This document shows, piece after piece, positions 1-8,439 of a DNA stretch of 64,000 nt. The translations under genes were made by a program, and so were the position numbers. The notes under the pieces were generated by a model. The model was not told the origin of the DNA. It did no database searches and worked only from the letters and a program-made list of their open reading frames with translations. The stretch is from contig CAYFOM010000008.1 of NCBI GenBank assembly GCA_964344765.1, forward strand, positions 1 to 64,000, given 5' to 3'. This stretch comes from JACNIZ01 sp964344765. GTDB taxonomy: Bacteria > Planctomycetota > UBA1135. The stretch's first letter is position 1, and every line of letters starts with the position of its first letter.

Positions 1-1
1 G

Positions 2-49
2 AAGGCATTTGATGAGTCTGCTGCTTTTTACAGAAAAGATGTTGCTTGA
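2..49 (+). other. Open frame running into TGA, in frame with the next gene
   Basis: From the window edge, frame 2 reads 15 protein-like codons ending FYRKDVA and then TGA at 47-49. The same frame continues without another stop as SVYHTADIDFAVQV into the gene annotated from 89. The residues on both sides look like one coding sequence, so this is either the 3' end of a separate gene or the upstream part of the next one cut by a TGG-to-TGA change. The upstream sequence is outside the window, so this cannot be settled here. Confidence 0.4.
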
Positions 50-88
50 TCGGTTTACCACACCGCTGACATCGATTTTGCTGTACAG

Positions 89-1165
89 GTGGAGTGTTTT
101 GAGAAGGCTTATCCCAAGTTGAAGAAGGACATCAATAAGATCTTGGGTTCATTCAAAGAGATCCCAAGGACTGAGGGAACCGTCAGCCAAGGCGGCATTA
201 CCGGCGCTTCAATGACCTTCAACTTCAAGAAGATGACGCCGAAGGAGCGCACAAAGAGTCGCAAGGATCGCGAAAAGGCCACCGGCAAAAAAGCTAAGGA
301 GTCGCTTACGGAAGGATGGACCTACGTCGAGATGGACCCTTTCATGATGGTTCACCACGACGAAGGCAAGCAAGCCAAGATGTGGGCCGATCGCGGCAAA
401 GCAGTTTATAAGTTCTGCGAGAAATCATTCCCCTACTTGGGCGAGGATGAGCACGTCAGCAAGCTGCTGGTGCGCATTTGCAAGGACTACGACGAAGCTG
501 AGGCTTTCAGCCCCTTCATTTGGACGTCATCGCGACCACTGGAATTTGTCCTTTACCGCGACAATGTCGGTGTTGGCTCGGTGCAGAACCAGCTGTTCAA
601 TCAGAAAGTGATGCAGCACTGGTTGCGCCAGAAAGACCCGAACCTGTTCTTCGACTTACCGCCGTGGATGCGCTCTGGGTTGAACCGCGTGATTTACAAC
701 GCCAGGATCAAAGGCAAGAACCTGAAGCTGCGCCCCTCGGATTGGGAGAACATGGGCTTGCGGGAAGAGGTAAAAGCCGGCACCGCCCATACGCCGCGCG
801 AGATTTTCTTGTCGGACTCCGATGCCTTCGAGGAGGAGAACTTCCGCTATGAAGCCGGGGCGTTGATGCGCTTCCTGCTCGACGGCGCTGGCAGTAAAAA
901 CCGTCTGACCAAAAACATTGTTAAGGATTACTTCCTTAACATCAAAGAGGTCAGCGCGCGACTAGCAGAGGAAGACGACGACGATCTTTACAGCGGCGAA
1001 GCCGAAACCGAGGAAGAAGAAGAAGCACGCTACAAGGCGCGTCAGGCTCGGGCTAAAGACAACGAGCAACGCATCATTGAAGAGACCTTTGAAGCCACCT
1101 TCGGCGAATGGACCGAACGCGACTGGCTTGCATTCGAAAAACTTTACTTCAAGGCCATCTCATAG
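89..1165 (+). CDS. Peptidase-like protein without the zinc motif (possibly 5'-truncated)
   Basis: I do not recognise a named family with certainty. The layout resembles exported gluzincin-type proteins (DUF1570/peptidase MA-like), and the neighbour downstream is an active-looking member. The aligned region here (NQKVMQHWL, followed by DLPPWMRSGLNRVI) keeps the flanking pattern but lacks the HExxH zinc motif and the downstream glutamate, so it is probably not a metallopeptidase. The C-terminal third has an acidic run (about residues 290-312). The only start in this frame is the GTG at 89; there is no signal peptide from it, which fits a truncated 5' end, because the frame is open back to a TGA at 47-49. 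It ends 8 bp before the next gene, so the two are probably co-transcribed. Confidence 0.6.
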   Translation: MECFEKAYPKLKKDINKILGSFKEIPRTEGTVSQGGITGASMTFNFKKMTPKERTKSRKDREKATGKKAKESLTEGWTYVEMDPFMMVHHDEGKQAKMWADRGKAVYKFCEKSFPYLGEDEHVSKLLVRICKDYDEAEAFSPFIWTSSRPLEFVLYRDNVGVGSVQNQLFNQKVMQHWLRQKDPNLFFDLPPWMRSGLNRVIYNARIKGKNLKLRPSDWENMGLREEVKAGTAHTPREIFLSDSDAFEEENFRYEAGALMRFLLDGAGSKNRLTKNIVKDYFLNIKEVSARLAEEDDDDLYSGEAETEEEEEARYKARQARAKDNEQRIIEETFEATFGEWTERDWLAFEKLYFKAIS

Positions 1166-1173
1166 CCACATCC

Positions 1174-2706
1174 ATGATTCGCACCATGCTCACCATGGCG
1201 GCGCTGTGCTTTTGCGCCAGCGCCCCAGCAGCCCAAGTCCAGGGCAACGACCTTCTCCTGCTGAAGGACGGTCGAGTTTTTATCGACATTCGCTTGGAAC
1301 AGGTCGCCGATGAAGGCATCTACGTCCTGTTTGAAAACGGCAAGATTCTGGTCCCGGATGATTTGATTGACGAGGCCGTCATTCAGGACGCACCGTTACC
1401 AGAGCCGAAGACGGACCAAGAAAGGGAAAAGCTGGAACAGGGCTTAGTGCCCTATAAGCGGCGCTGGATCTCGGTAGAAAAGAAGAAGAAGATTCAGGCG
1501 GAACTAGTCAAAGAGCGCAAGGCTGAGCTGGCTGCAATCGAAAAGCACAAGCTGTGGCGCAATCGCTACAAGGAGCAATCCAAGCACTTCAAGTTTGAAT
1601 TCACGACTGCGCCCAGTGTTTTTGAACGCTACCGCGACCAGCTAGAAGCCTACTTCACGGTGTTTGCGAAGGACTGGAAGGTCAAGCCACCCAAAGAAAA
1701 ACACAAGAAGCAATTGCAGGTTTTCTTGTACGCCAACTACGACGACTTCTTGCAGATTAGCGGTGCCAGCTATGGCACCTTGGGGTTTTTCCGTTTCGTC
1801 GACCCGATGGAACTGAACTTCTTCCACAAACGTACTGACACGGAATTTACTACGCAGGTTTTGTTCCACGAAGCGAACCACTACCTGCAGCAGCTCATTG
1901 ATCCGGATTTTTCGATGCCTCACTTTCCTGGGGAGGCCATCGCGGAGTATTACGGTGGTGCGGCATGGAATGCCGAGGAAGAAGAGCTGACCGTGGGCCT
2001 GCTGTTGCCCAGCCGACTGATCGAGGTCAAACGCGACATCGCCCGCGGCGAACCGATGCGCCTAGAGCGTATGGTCAGCGCCGATGAACTTTATGAACAC
2101 TACAACTGGGGCTGGACCCTGGCTCACTTCCTGATGAAAACGCCGAAGTACGAAAAGAGGTTTAAAAAGTTCGTACTCGGCTTGGCCAAAGATAAAGACG
2201 TCAAGCGCTTTTCGCTGGGTCTGGGAGCTTTACGCAGTGTGCGCGGCAAAGAAGTATGGCGGCTGTTTCGCAAGCACCTCAAATTGAAGACGGATGAGGA
2301 TGTAGACCAGCTCGAAAACGAGTGGTACGACTACATCAATAACGAGCTGCAATTCGACAACGTGCGCGGCAAAGAGGTCGCTGGCATGCGCGACCTCAAT
2401 TCCGGCCGCCCGCTACGAGGTTCACGCCTATTGAGCGAGGCGATTGAGGAAGGCTCCCAGAATCCGCTGGTTTTTGTGGAGCTGGCCGAGTACCGCGAGA
2501 AGAAGGATAATTTGGACGAGGCGGTCGAGTTGCTGCGCCGCGCCGTCGAGTTGGATCCGCTCGAGGCCAAATACACTTTCCGCCTGGGCCGCGTCCTCAA
2601 AGAGACCGGCGAAGTAGAGGAGGGTGAAAAGCTGATGGCCCTGGCCAAGGAAATTGGCACCAACGACCCGTCGCTGCGCTGGGAATTCGAGCAGGAAGAG
2701 GACTAA
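1174..2706 (+). CDS. Exported zinc metallopeptidase-like protein with TPR tail (DUF1570-like)
   Basis: Predicted secreted or periplasmic protein of 510 residues. The ATG at 1174 gives a clean signal peptide (MIRTMLTMAALCFCASAPAA), whereas the frame extended upstream overlaps the preceding gene, so 1174 is chosen. A gluzincin motif HEANH (residues 232-236) is followed by PGEAIAEYYGG (about 253-263), which supplies the downstream glutamate expected of the zinc site. Residues 440-505 form TPR-type helical hairpins (ELAEYREKKDNLDEAVELL). This layout is common in planctomycete exported proteins of unknown substrate. Peptidase activity is inferred from the motif only. Confidence 0.7.
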   Translation: MIRTMLTMAALCFCASAPAAQVQGNDLLLLKDGRVFIDIRLEQVADEGIYVLFENGKILVPDDLIDEAVIQDAPLPEPKTDQEREKLEQGLVPYKRRWISVEKKKKIQAELVKERKAELAAIEKHKLWRNRYKEQSKHFKFEFTTAPSVFERYRDQLEAYFTVFAKDWKVKPPKEKHKKQLQVFLYANYDDFLQISGASYGTLGFFRFVDPMELNFFHKRTDTEFTTQVLFHEANHYLQQLIDPDFSMPHFPGEAIAEYYGGAAWNAEEEELTVGLLLPSRLIEVKRDIARGEPMRLERMVSADELYEHYNWGWTLAHFLMKTPKYEKRFKKFVLGLAKDKDVKRFSLGLGALRSVRGKEVWRLFRKHLKLKTDEDVDQLENEWYDYINNELQFDNVRGKEVAGMRDLNSGRPLRGSRLLSEAIEEGSQNPLVFVELAEYREKKDNLDEAVELLRRAVELDPLEAKYTFRLGRVLKETGEVEEGEKLMALAKEIGTNDPSLRWEFEQEED

Positions 2707-2776
2707 ATCGCCGCCCCGGCCGGCAGGAAATCCGAGGGGCGAATGGGCTACAATCCATTCCCCCCTTAGGCATTCC

Positions 2777-3556
2777 ATGAAACAGTACCTCGACCTGGTA
2801 CGCGACGTCCTCGAAAACGGCGAACGCAAATCCGACCGCACCGGCACCGGCACGCGCTCGATCTTCGGCACTCAAACCCGCTATGACCTGCGTCAAGGCT
2901 TCCCGCTGTTGACGACCAAAAAGGTGCTATTCGCGGCGGTGGTTCGCGAGTTGCTTTGGTTTTTACGCGGGTCCACCAACATTAATGACGACCTGACCCA
3001 GCACACCCCGATTTGGGACGCATGGGCGGACGAAAATGGCGAGCTTGGTCCGATTTACGGATACCAGTGGCGCAATTGGGGAGGCACCGGCATTGATCAA
3101 ATCCAAAACGCCATCGACACAATCAAACGCGATCCGGATTGTCGCCGCAACATTGTGTCGGCTTGGAATGTCGCCGACGTACCGGAAATGCGACTGCCCC
3201 CCTGCCATGCGTTTTTCCAGTTCAATGTGACCAACGGGCGATTGGATCTGCAGCTTTACCAGCGCTCGGCAGACATCGCGTTGGGTGTTCCGTTTAACAT
3301 TGCCAGCTATGCGTTGCTGCTAACGATGGTAGCCCAGGAGTGCGATCTGATTCCGGGCATTTTTGTGCACACCTTGGGCGATGCTCACATTTACGAGAAC
3401 CACATCGATGGCTTGATGGAGCAGTTGCAGCGCACGCCGAAGAAGCCACCGCTCCTGAAGGTCGCGCGCAAACCGTTCGATCAGATCCAATTCGAGGACA
3501 TCGAGTTGTTGAACTACCAACACGATCCGTTCATTCGATTCGAAGTGGCGGTCTGA
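2777..3556 (+). CDS. thyA: Thymidylate synthase ThyA
   Basis: Converts dUMP to dTMP using 5,10-methylenetetrahydrofolate, in the cytoplasm. The 259-residue length matches the bacterial family (E. coli 264). The catalytic cysteine lies in LPPCHAFFQF (Cys143). The dUMP-binding stretch YQRSADIALGVPFN and the C-terminal DPFIRFEVAV are intact. The ATG at 2777 is chosen because MKQYLDLV matches the family N-terminus; the open frame upstream has no homology. The stop overlaps the folA start by one base (TGATG at 3554-3558), which implies translational coupling with the enzyme that recycles its dihydrofolate product. Confidence 0.97.
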   Translation: MKQYLDLVRDVLENGERKSDRTGTGTRSIFGTQTRYDLRQGFPLLTTKKVLFAAVVRELLWFLRGSTNINDDLTQHTPIWDAWADENGELGPIYGYQWRNWGGTGIDQIQNAIDTIKRDPDCRRNIVSAWNVADVPEMRLPPCHAFFQFNVTNGRLDLQLYQRSADIALGVPFNIASYALLLTMVAQECDLIPGIFVHTLGDAHIYENHIDGLMEQLQRTPKKPPLLKVARKPFDQIQFEDIELLNYQHDPFIRFEVAV

Positions 3557-4113
3557 TGTCGGATTCAGGCACGCCCGCGACGACCAAGCCAATGAAGCTG
3601 GAATTAGTGGTTGCCGCCGATGAGCAAAACGGCATCGGTGTCGATGGTGATCTGCCGTGGCACTTGCCCGGCGACATGAAGTACTTCAAAGAGCTCACCA
3701 TTGGTGACGGGAAGAATGCCGTCATCATGGGGCGTAAAACTTGGCAATCCATTCCGGAACGTTTTCGTCCCTTGCCGCAACGCTGGAATTTGGTTTTGTC
3801 ACGCGGGGAATTGCAGCTTCCGGATGGCGTCGATCTTGCGCATTCGTTAGAGGCTGCATTGGAGGAAATCCAGCGGCAGATTCGCGACGGTCGCGACATT
3901 GAACGAGTATTCGTCATCGGCGGCGGTCAGATTTATGCCGCAGCGCTGGAAAGCGGATTGTGCAATCGAGTTTATTTAACGCGCGTCGCCACGACTTTGA
4001 ATTGCGATGCCTTTCTTCCCTCGCTTGAGCAATGGCAGCTGCTTGAAGAATCGCCGCCAGTCGAAGAAAAAGGTTTGACCTACCAATTCCAAGTGCTGGA
4101 ACCTACCCCCTGA
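3556..4113 (+). CDS. folA: Dihydrofolate reductase
   Basis: NADPH-dependent reduction of dihydrofolate to tetrahydrofolate, regenerating the cofactor consumed by ThyA. It has 185 residues, with family hallmarks GIGVDGDLPWHLPGDMKYF (including the active-site aspartate in PGD), GRKTWQSIP and the NADPH-binding FVIGGGQIYAAAL. The N-terminus is about 12 residues longer than E. coli FolA. The ATG at 3556 overlaps the thyA stop; longer frames upstream run through thyA and are rejected. Only 9 bp separate it from the following lipoprotein gene. Confidence 0.95.
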   Translation: MSDSGTPATTKPMKLELVVAADEQNGIGVDGDLPWHLPGDMKYFKELTIGDGKNAVIMGRKTWQSIPERFRPLPQRWNLVLSRGELQLPDGVDLAHSLEAALEEIQRQIRDGRDIERVFVIGGGQIYAAALESGLCNRVYLTRVATTLNCDAFLPSLEQWQLLEESPPVEEKGLTYQFQVLEPTP

Positions 4114-4122
4114 GCCTTCACT

Positions 4123-5343
4123 GTGAAAACCAAGTCCATCGCCTTTGTTTGCCTACTCACCCTCGGACTTGGAATTTGGTCCGGTTGCTCCAACGAGGAT
4201 TCCAAGTGGGATAGCACAACGCCATTTTGGCGTGGCAATACGCATACTCATTCTCTGTGGAGCGATGGCGATGCCGCGCCGGAATGGATTGCGGATTGGT
4301 ATGCGAAAAACCAGTACAACTTCCTCGTTCTTTCGGATCACAACATCTTGTCCGAAGGCGATAAGGGGTTCCCGGTTCAGGAGGGCAAGCGCCTAACCCC
4401 CGAACGGCTCATCGCTTTGCAGGAGCAATTCGGAGTGGACCAAGTTGAAGTGCGTGAAGAAGGTGACGGGTCACGTTCCATGCGCCTGAAGACTTTGGCC
4501 GAACTGCGCGAACGTTACGAAGAGCCGGGCAAGTTTCTTTTCCTTCAAGGCGAAGAAGTGACCGACGGCTTTGAAAAAGCCAATATTCACATCAACGCTT
4601 TTCCACTGGACGAGGTCATTAAACCACAGAAAGGTGACAGCATTGGCAATACATTGCAGCGCAACTTTGACGTCATTCATGAAGTCGCTCAAGCGCGCGG
4701 TCGGCCGATTATTGCCCACCTAAACCACCCCAATTTCACTTGGAGTTTGACCTGGGAAGACTTCGCCGCGATTCGTCACGAACGATTTTTTGAGGTTTAC
4801 AACGGCCACAACTCGGTGCGCAACTATGGCGATGACACCCACGATTCCACCGAGGTGATGTGGGACAAAATCAACACCGCTCGCTTGCGCACGCATCAAT
4901 TGCCGTTGCTATACGGGCTGGCCACAGATGACTCGCATCACTATCACAACTGGGGCGGCAACAATACCAACCCTGGTCGAGGCTGGATCATGGTGCGGTC
5001 GCCGAACCTTGCCGAGGGCGGGCTAGTGCAAAGCATGGAAGCCGGGAACTTTTACGCATCTACCGGTGTGAGCTTGAACTTCCGCCACGATGACGATGGT
5101 TTGGAAATTCGCATTCAACCCGAGGAAGGCGTGCAGTATGTGACGGAATTCGTCGGCACCCGCGGAGTAGAGGTCGGAGTAGTTTTGCATAGCTCGGCCG
5201 AACTCCAGAGCAGCTACAACTTTCAAGGCGACGAACTGTTTGTGAGAGCGCGGGTGCGCTCCGACAAAATCCACCCGAATCCCTTCGCCGAGGGTGACTT
5301 TGAAATGGCATGGCTTCAGCCGGTGCGCGGTCCGGGCGAATGA
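4123..5343 (+). CDS. PHP-domain phosphoesterase-like lipoprotein
   Basis: Probably an envelope-anchored metal-dependent hydrolase with a PHP fold. The N-terminus has a lipoprotein-type signal ending GIWSGC. PHP-type metal motifs occur in order: NTHTHSLWSDG (about residues 39-49), LSDHN (about 70), a central HLNHPNF (about 198) and DDSHHYHNW (about 268). The substrate is unknown; exported PHP proteins of this type are annotated only generically. The start is a GTG at 4123, 9 bp after folA, and its stop overlaps the cutC start by 4 bp (ATGA), so it is part of the thyA-folA run. Confidence 0.75.
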   Translation: MKTKSIAFVCLLTLGLGIWSGCSNEDSKWDSTTPFWRGNTHTHSLWSDGDAAPEWIADWYAKNQYNFLVLSDHNILSEGDKGFPVQEGKRLTPERLIALQEQFGVDQVEVREEGDGSRSMRLKTLAELRERYEEPGKFLFLQGEEVTDGFEKANIHINAFPLDEVIKPQKGDSIGNTLQRNFDVIHEVAQARGRPIIAHLNHPNFTWSLTWEDFAAIRHERFFEVYNGHNSVRNYGDDTHDSTEVMWDKINTARLRTHQLPLLYGLATDDSHHYHNWGGNNTNPGRGWIMVRSPNLAEGGLVQSMEAGNFYASTGVSLNFRHDDDGLEIRIQPEEGVQYVTEFVGTRGVEVGVVLHSSAELQSSYNFQGDELFVRARVRSDKIHPNPFAEGDFEMAWLQPVRGPGE

Positions 5344-5996
5344 AAATTGCCGACTTCGAAATCTGCGTCGACAATTTGGCAGACGCAATCGAAGCTGCTG
5401 AATGCGGTGCAGCCAGACTTGAGTTGTGCGCTGATCTCAGCTTGGACGGCCTTTCCCCCAGCGACGAGCTGCTCGACCAAGTCCTCGCCGCAGTGTCCAT
5501 TCCGGTCATGGTGATGGTCCGCCCTCGAGCCGGAGGCTTTGCCTATAACGACACTGAAATCGAAGAAATGGCGGCGGAAATCCTGCGGCGAAGGAGTTTA
5601 GCAATCATGGGCTTCGTCTTCGGCTGCTTAGGCACGGACAATATGCCCGATCCAGCCGCTAACCGACGCCTTTTGCAAGCTGCCGATGGATTGCCCTGCA
5701 CTTTCCACCGTGCCTTCGAGCAATGCCCCCGGCCGTTGGTTGCCATTGACCTTTTGCACGACTGGGGTTTCCAACGCATTCTCACTTCTGGCGACACGCC
5801 GACTGCGTGGGAGTCGAAAGCCACGCTGCGAAAGTGGATGCAATACGCCGGGGAGCGCATTCAAATCCTTCCTGCCGGCAAAGTACGCGCCGAGCATGCC
5901 CGCCAATTGCAGCGATACCTAGACTGCGACGAACTGCATTCGTCGGCGATCAGGATCGCTTGCGACGTGGCAACGGCAAACGAGGCCGTCGACTGA
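5340..5996 (+). CDS. cutC: CutC family protein
   Basis: CutC proteins are TIM-barrel proteins named for copper homeostasis; their biochemical role is still debated. Family features are the N-terminal FEICVDNLADAIEAAECGAARLELC pattern (about residues 6-31), MVRPRAGGF, CTFHRAFEQC and ILTSGDTPTAW. The 218-residue length is slightly shorter than E. coli CutC (248). The ATG at 5340 overlaps the upstream stop (ATGA). The 3' end overlaps the convergent membrane-protein gene by 47 bp. Confidence 0.88.
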   Translation: MKIADFEICVDNLADAIEAAECGAARLELCADLSLDGLSPSDELLDQVLAAVSIPVMVMVRPRAGGFAYNDTEIEEMAAEILRRRSLAIMGFVFGCLGTDNMPDPAANRRLLQAADGLPCTFHRAFEQCPRPLVAIDLLHDWGFQRILTSGDTPTAWESKATLRKWMQYAGERIQILPAGKVRAEHARQLQRYLDCDELHSSAIRIACDVATANEAVD

Positions 5997-7263
5997 CTTC
6001 TTGATCGTCGTCGTCACTGGGCGGAATGCCCGATAGCAAGATGGCAATCGGTCGCCCCTTTTCACTACTGGCCAAGATGATCTGAATGGTTGCCGTCAAC
6101 GGTACCGCCAGGAAGGCGCCGACGATGCCCCAGATGCCGCCCCAAACCACCACCGAGATAATGATGATCAACGGAGAGATATTTAGTTCGCGGCCAAGTA
6201 CGCGTGGCTCCAAAATGGTTCCCAAAACCAAATTGACCGTCATATAGCCAATGGCAATCGCCACCGCCGGCAGCCAGGATTCATGAACCGCCAATGCGGT
6301 AATGGTCGGCGGCAAACCGGCCACAATGCTACCGAAGGTGGGGATGTAATTCAGCAGCATCGTAAGCAGGCCAAAGACTTCGGCGTATGGGATCTCGCAG
6401 ATCACCAATAGGAAGTAGCACAAAGTACCGGTCAGAATCGAGACCAAGGTCTTGATGGACAAGTAGCGCTGAATGCCCTTGCTGATTGTATCAATGGCGC
6501 GCGCCGCTTCTTCTCGGCGATTGCCGGCCACCGCCAACATCTTGCGGCGGAAGATATTCTGCTCGGCAAAAATAAAAGCCATGTAAATCAGGATCACCAC
6601 CAATGAGCGAGTGAAGTTGATGCCCCCACCGATCAAGCTGGCCAACGCACTTTTGGCGTCGAATTCCTTCAGACCGTTTTTAATCGTTGCCTTGATGTCA
6701 TCCGAAGGAAGCTGCCATTGATCGACTCGGAAACTGAGGTTCTTCACCATCTGCCCCCAAGTGGTCTCTTCTATTTCGCTTTCCTCGTCGCCATCTTCGC
6801 CGCCGTCCCCATTCTCGGCTTCAGAGTTTGCAGCGCCATCTGGACCCGCGTCATCGCCACCGTCGGCTTGTTCGGCTCCGCTAGCTCCGGCACCGTTTGG
6901 ATCACGTTCGCCAACCGAATCCTCTGGCTGCGCCGGAAGATTTTGATCCAAGGGAACCACCGCTGCAACCTCAGTCGGTCCGGTGCCGAGGAAAGTGGCG
7001 ACACTTTCTTGCACCAGCAAACCTACCTGGAACAGCGAATAAAACAGAATTGCGGTCAATCCCAGCACCGCAACCGGGCCGGGAATCTTGCGCTTTTCCA
7101 ACGCGGTCACCACAGGCTGCAGAACATTGGCAAGCAGCAAGGCGATCACCATCGGCTGCAAAATGGATGCACCGATATGCAAAACCCAACCAATCAACAC
7201 CGTGGCGATGATCACCAAGGCGATGGTTTGGGCTCGACCGGCGGCTCGGGATCGCGCTTCCAT
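5950..7263 (-). CDS. AI-2E/PerM-family membrane protein with an acidic insert
   Basis: Integral membrane protein of the AI-2E transporter (PerM/YdiK) family; members export small molecules or act as antiporters, and the substrate cannot be told here. Two N-terminal hydrophobic segments (about residues 13-80) are followed by a very acidic, low-complexity insert (about 105-167, runs of D, E, G). Then come the family's C-terminal membrane helices, with GLLTMLLNYIPTFGSIVAGL and GIVGAFLAVPLTA. The insert is unusual for the family. The start ATG is at 7263, 57 bp from the divergent gene, and the 3' end overlaps cutC by 47 bp on the opposite strand. Confidence 0.85.
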   Translation of the reverse strand: MEARSRAAGRAQTIALVIIATVLIGWVLHIGASILQPMVIALLLANVLQPVVTALEKRKIPGPVAVLGLTAILFYSLFQVGLLVQESVATFLGTGPTEVAAVVPLDQNLPAQPEDSVGERDPNGAGASGAEQADGGDDAGPDGAANSEAENGDGGEDGDEESEIEETTWGQMVKNLSFRVDQWQLPSDDIKATIKNGLKEFDAKSALASLIGGGINFTRSLVVILIYMAFIFAEQNIFRRKMLAVAGNRREEAARAIDTISKGIQRYLSIKTLVSILTGTLCYFLLVICEIPYAEVFGLLTMLLNYIPTFGSIVAGLPPTITALAVHESWLPAVAIAIGYMTVNLVLGTILEPRVLGRELNISPLIIIISVVVWGGIWGIVGAFLAVPLTATIQIILASSEKGRPIAILLSGIPPSDDDDQEVSRRPRLPLPRRKRS

Positions 7264-7320
7264 TCCCCTAGATTAATATTTCTGCTCAGTTTCCACGACT
7301 GGAATCGCCATACTCAAGGC

Positions 7321-8424
7321 ATGGAATTCCCGCCGCCGCTAAGCCGCTTCGCCCAATGGGCAGCGTTTATCACTTTGACCCTAGGTGCTTGCGACTCGCC
7401 GGACCCGCAACCTGGGGATTCCGCTAACCGATATTTACTCGCCACTTCCGAGGTGGAACAAACCTTTCAGGCATCCTTTCGCGGTTTGAGCGTCGCGTCC
7501 GATGGCACGATTTGGGCGAGTGGCAGCAGCGGCTTCATTGTGCGAAGCGTCGATGAGGGAAAAACTTGGCAACAAATCCCCGCACCCGGCGCAGCAAACC
7601 TGGACTTCCGGGATGTGCACGCCTTCAGCCAAAATCACGCGCTGCTCATGGCTGCCGGCACCGGCATCGCCTCCGCCCTTTTTGAGACCACCGATGGCGG
7701 CCTTAGTTGGACCCAGCGACTCGACAATCCCGACAAGGAAGGGTTCTTCGATTCCATCACCGTCACCAACGATGGTGGCTTTTTGCTCGGTGATCCAATT
7801 GAAGGCAGGTTCACTCTTTTTGAGCGACGCGCCGACGGCAGCTGGGCCAAATTAGGGATCGAACATTGCCCCCCAGCACGAACCGACGAACATTGCTTCG
7901 CTGCAAGTGGAACCATTATCGACCTTCACGCCGACGGCACCCTGCGCATCGCTACCGGCGGCAGTCAGGCGCGCATGTTAATCCGCAATCCCGGGCGCGC
8001 CTGGAAAAGCCAAAACCTGCCCATGTTGGCCGGTGACGAATCCGGTGCTCAAGGGATTTTTTCGGTCGCCTTCCGAGATTCGCTACACGGCATCGCCGTA
8101 GGCGGCGATTACACCAATCCCACCCTGGCCGAAGGCTGCGCGGCACGCACCGAGGACGGTGGACGCACATGGACCGCCATCGGTGAATCCGGCCCCAGCG
8201 GTTATCGGTCGTGCGTCGCCGTGGTTCCCGGCACCGATCCGGCCGTCTGGGTCGCGGTGGGCTCGCATGGTGCCGACTGGAGTGATGATGACGGTCGCAC
8301 TTGGCAACCGATCCCGGATTTCATCGGCTATCACACGGTTGCGTTTGGGCCGAATGGCCGCGGAATCGCCGTCGGCAACACCGCCCACCCCTTCGCCTGG
8401 TTTCACCTGACCCGACAGGATTAA
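7321..8424 (+). CDS. BNR/Ycf48-like beta-propeller lipoprotein
   Basis: Exported protein of 367 residues with a lipobox (LTLGAC, cysteine about residue 24). Repeated beta-propeller motifs of the BNR/Asp-box kind occur as SVDEGKTWQQI, TTDGGLSWTQR, TEDGGRTWTAI and SDDDGRTWQPI. Such propellers resemble Ycf48/sortilin-type or sialidase-fold proteins; no catalytic residues are evident, so the role is unknown. The ATG at 7321 is chosen because a long upstream open frame is antisense to the AI-2E-family gene, and this start gives the signal peptide. Confidence 0.8.
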   Translation: MEFPPPLSRFAQWAAFITLTLGACDSPDPQPGDSANRYLLATSEVEQTFQASFRGLSVASDGTIWASGSSGFIVRSVDEGKTWQQIPAPGAANLDFRDVHAFSQNHALLMAAGTGIASALFETTDGGLSWTQRLDNPDKEGFFDSITVTNDGGFLLGDPIEGRFTLFERRADGSWAKLGIEHCPPARTDEHCFAASGTIIDLHADGTLRIATGGSQARMLIRNPGRAWKSQNLPMLAGDESGAQGIFSVAFRDSLHGIAVGGDYTNPTLAEGCAARTEDGGRTWTAIGESGPSGYRSCVAVVPGTDPAVWVAVGSHGADWSDDDGRTWQPIPDFIGYHTVAFGPNGRGIAVGNTAHPFAWFHLTRQD

Positions 8425-8439
8425 TCCAGCAAGCTTGCC

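Noticed and set aside
47..49. Genome-wide recoding of TGA as Trp or selenocysteine at this stop
   Set aside because: TGA ends many other genes in the window, including several with ATGA overlaps; no selenocysteine insertion structure is visible.
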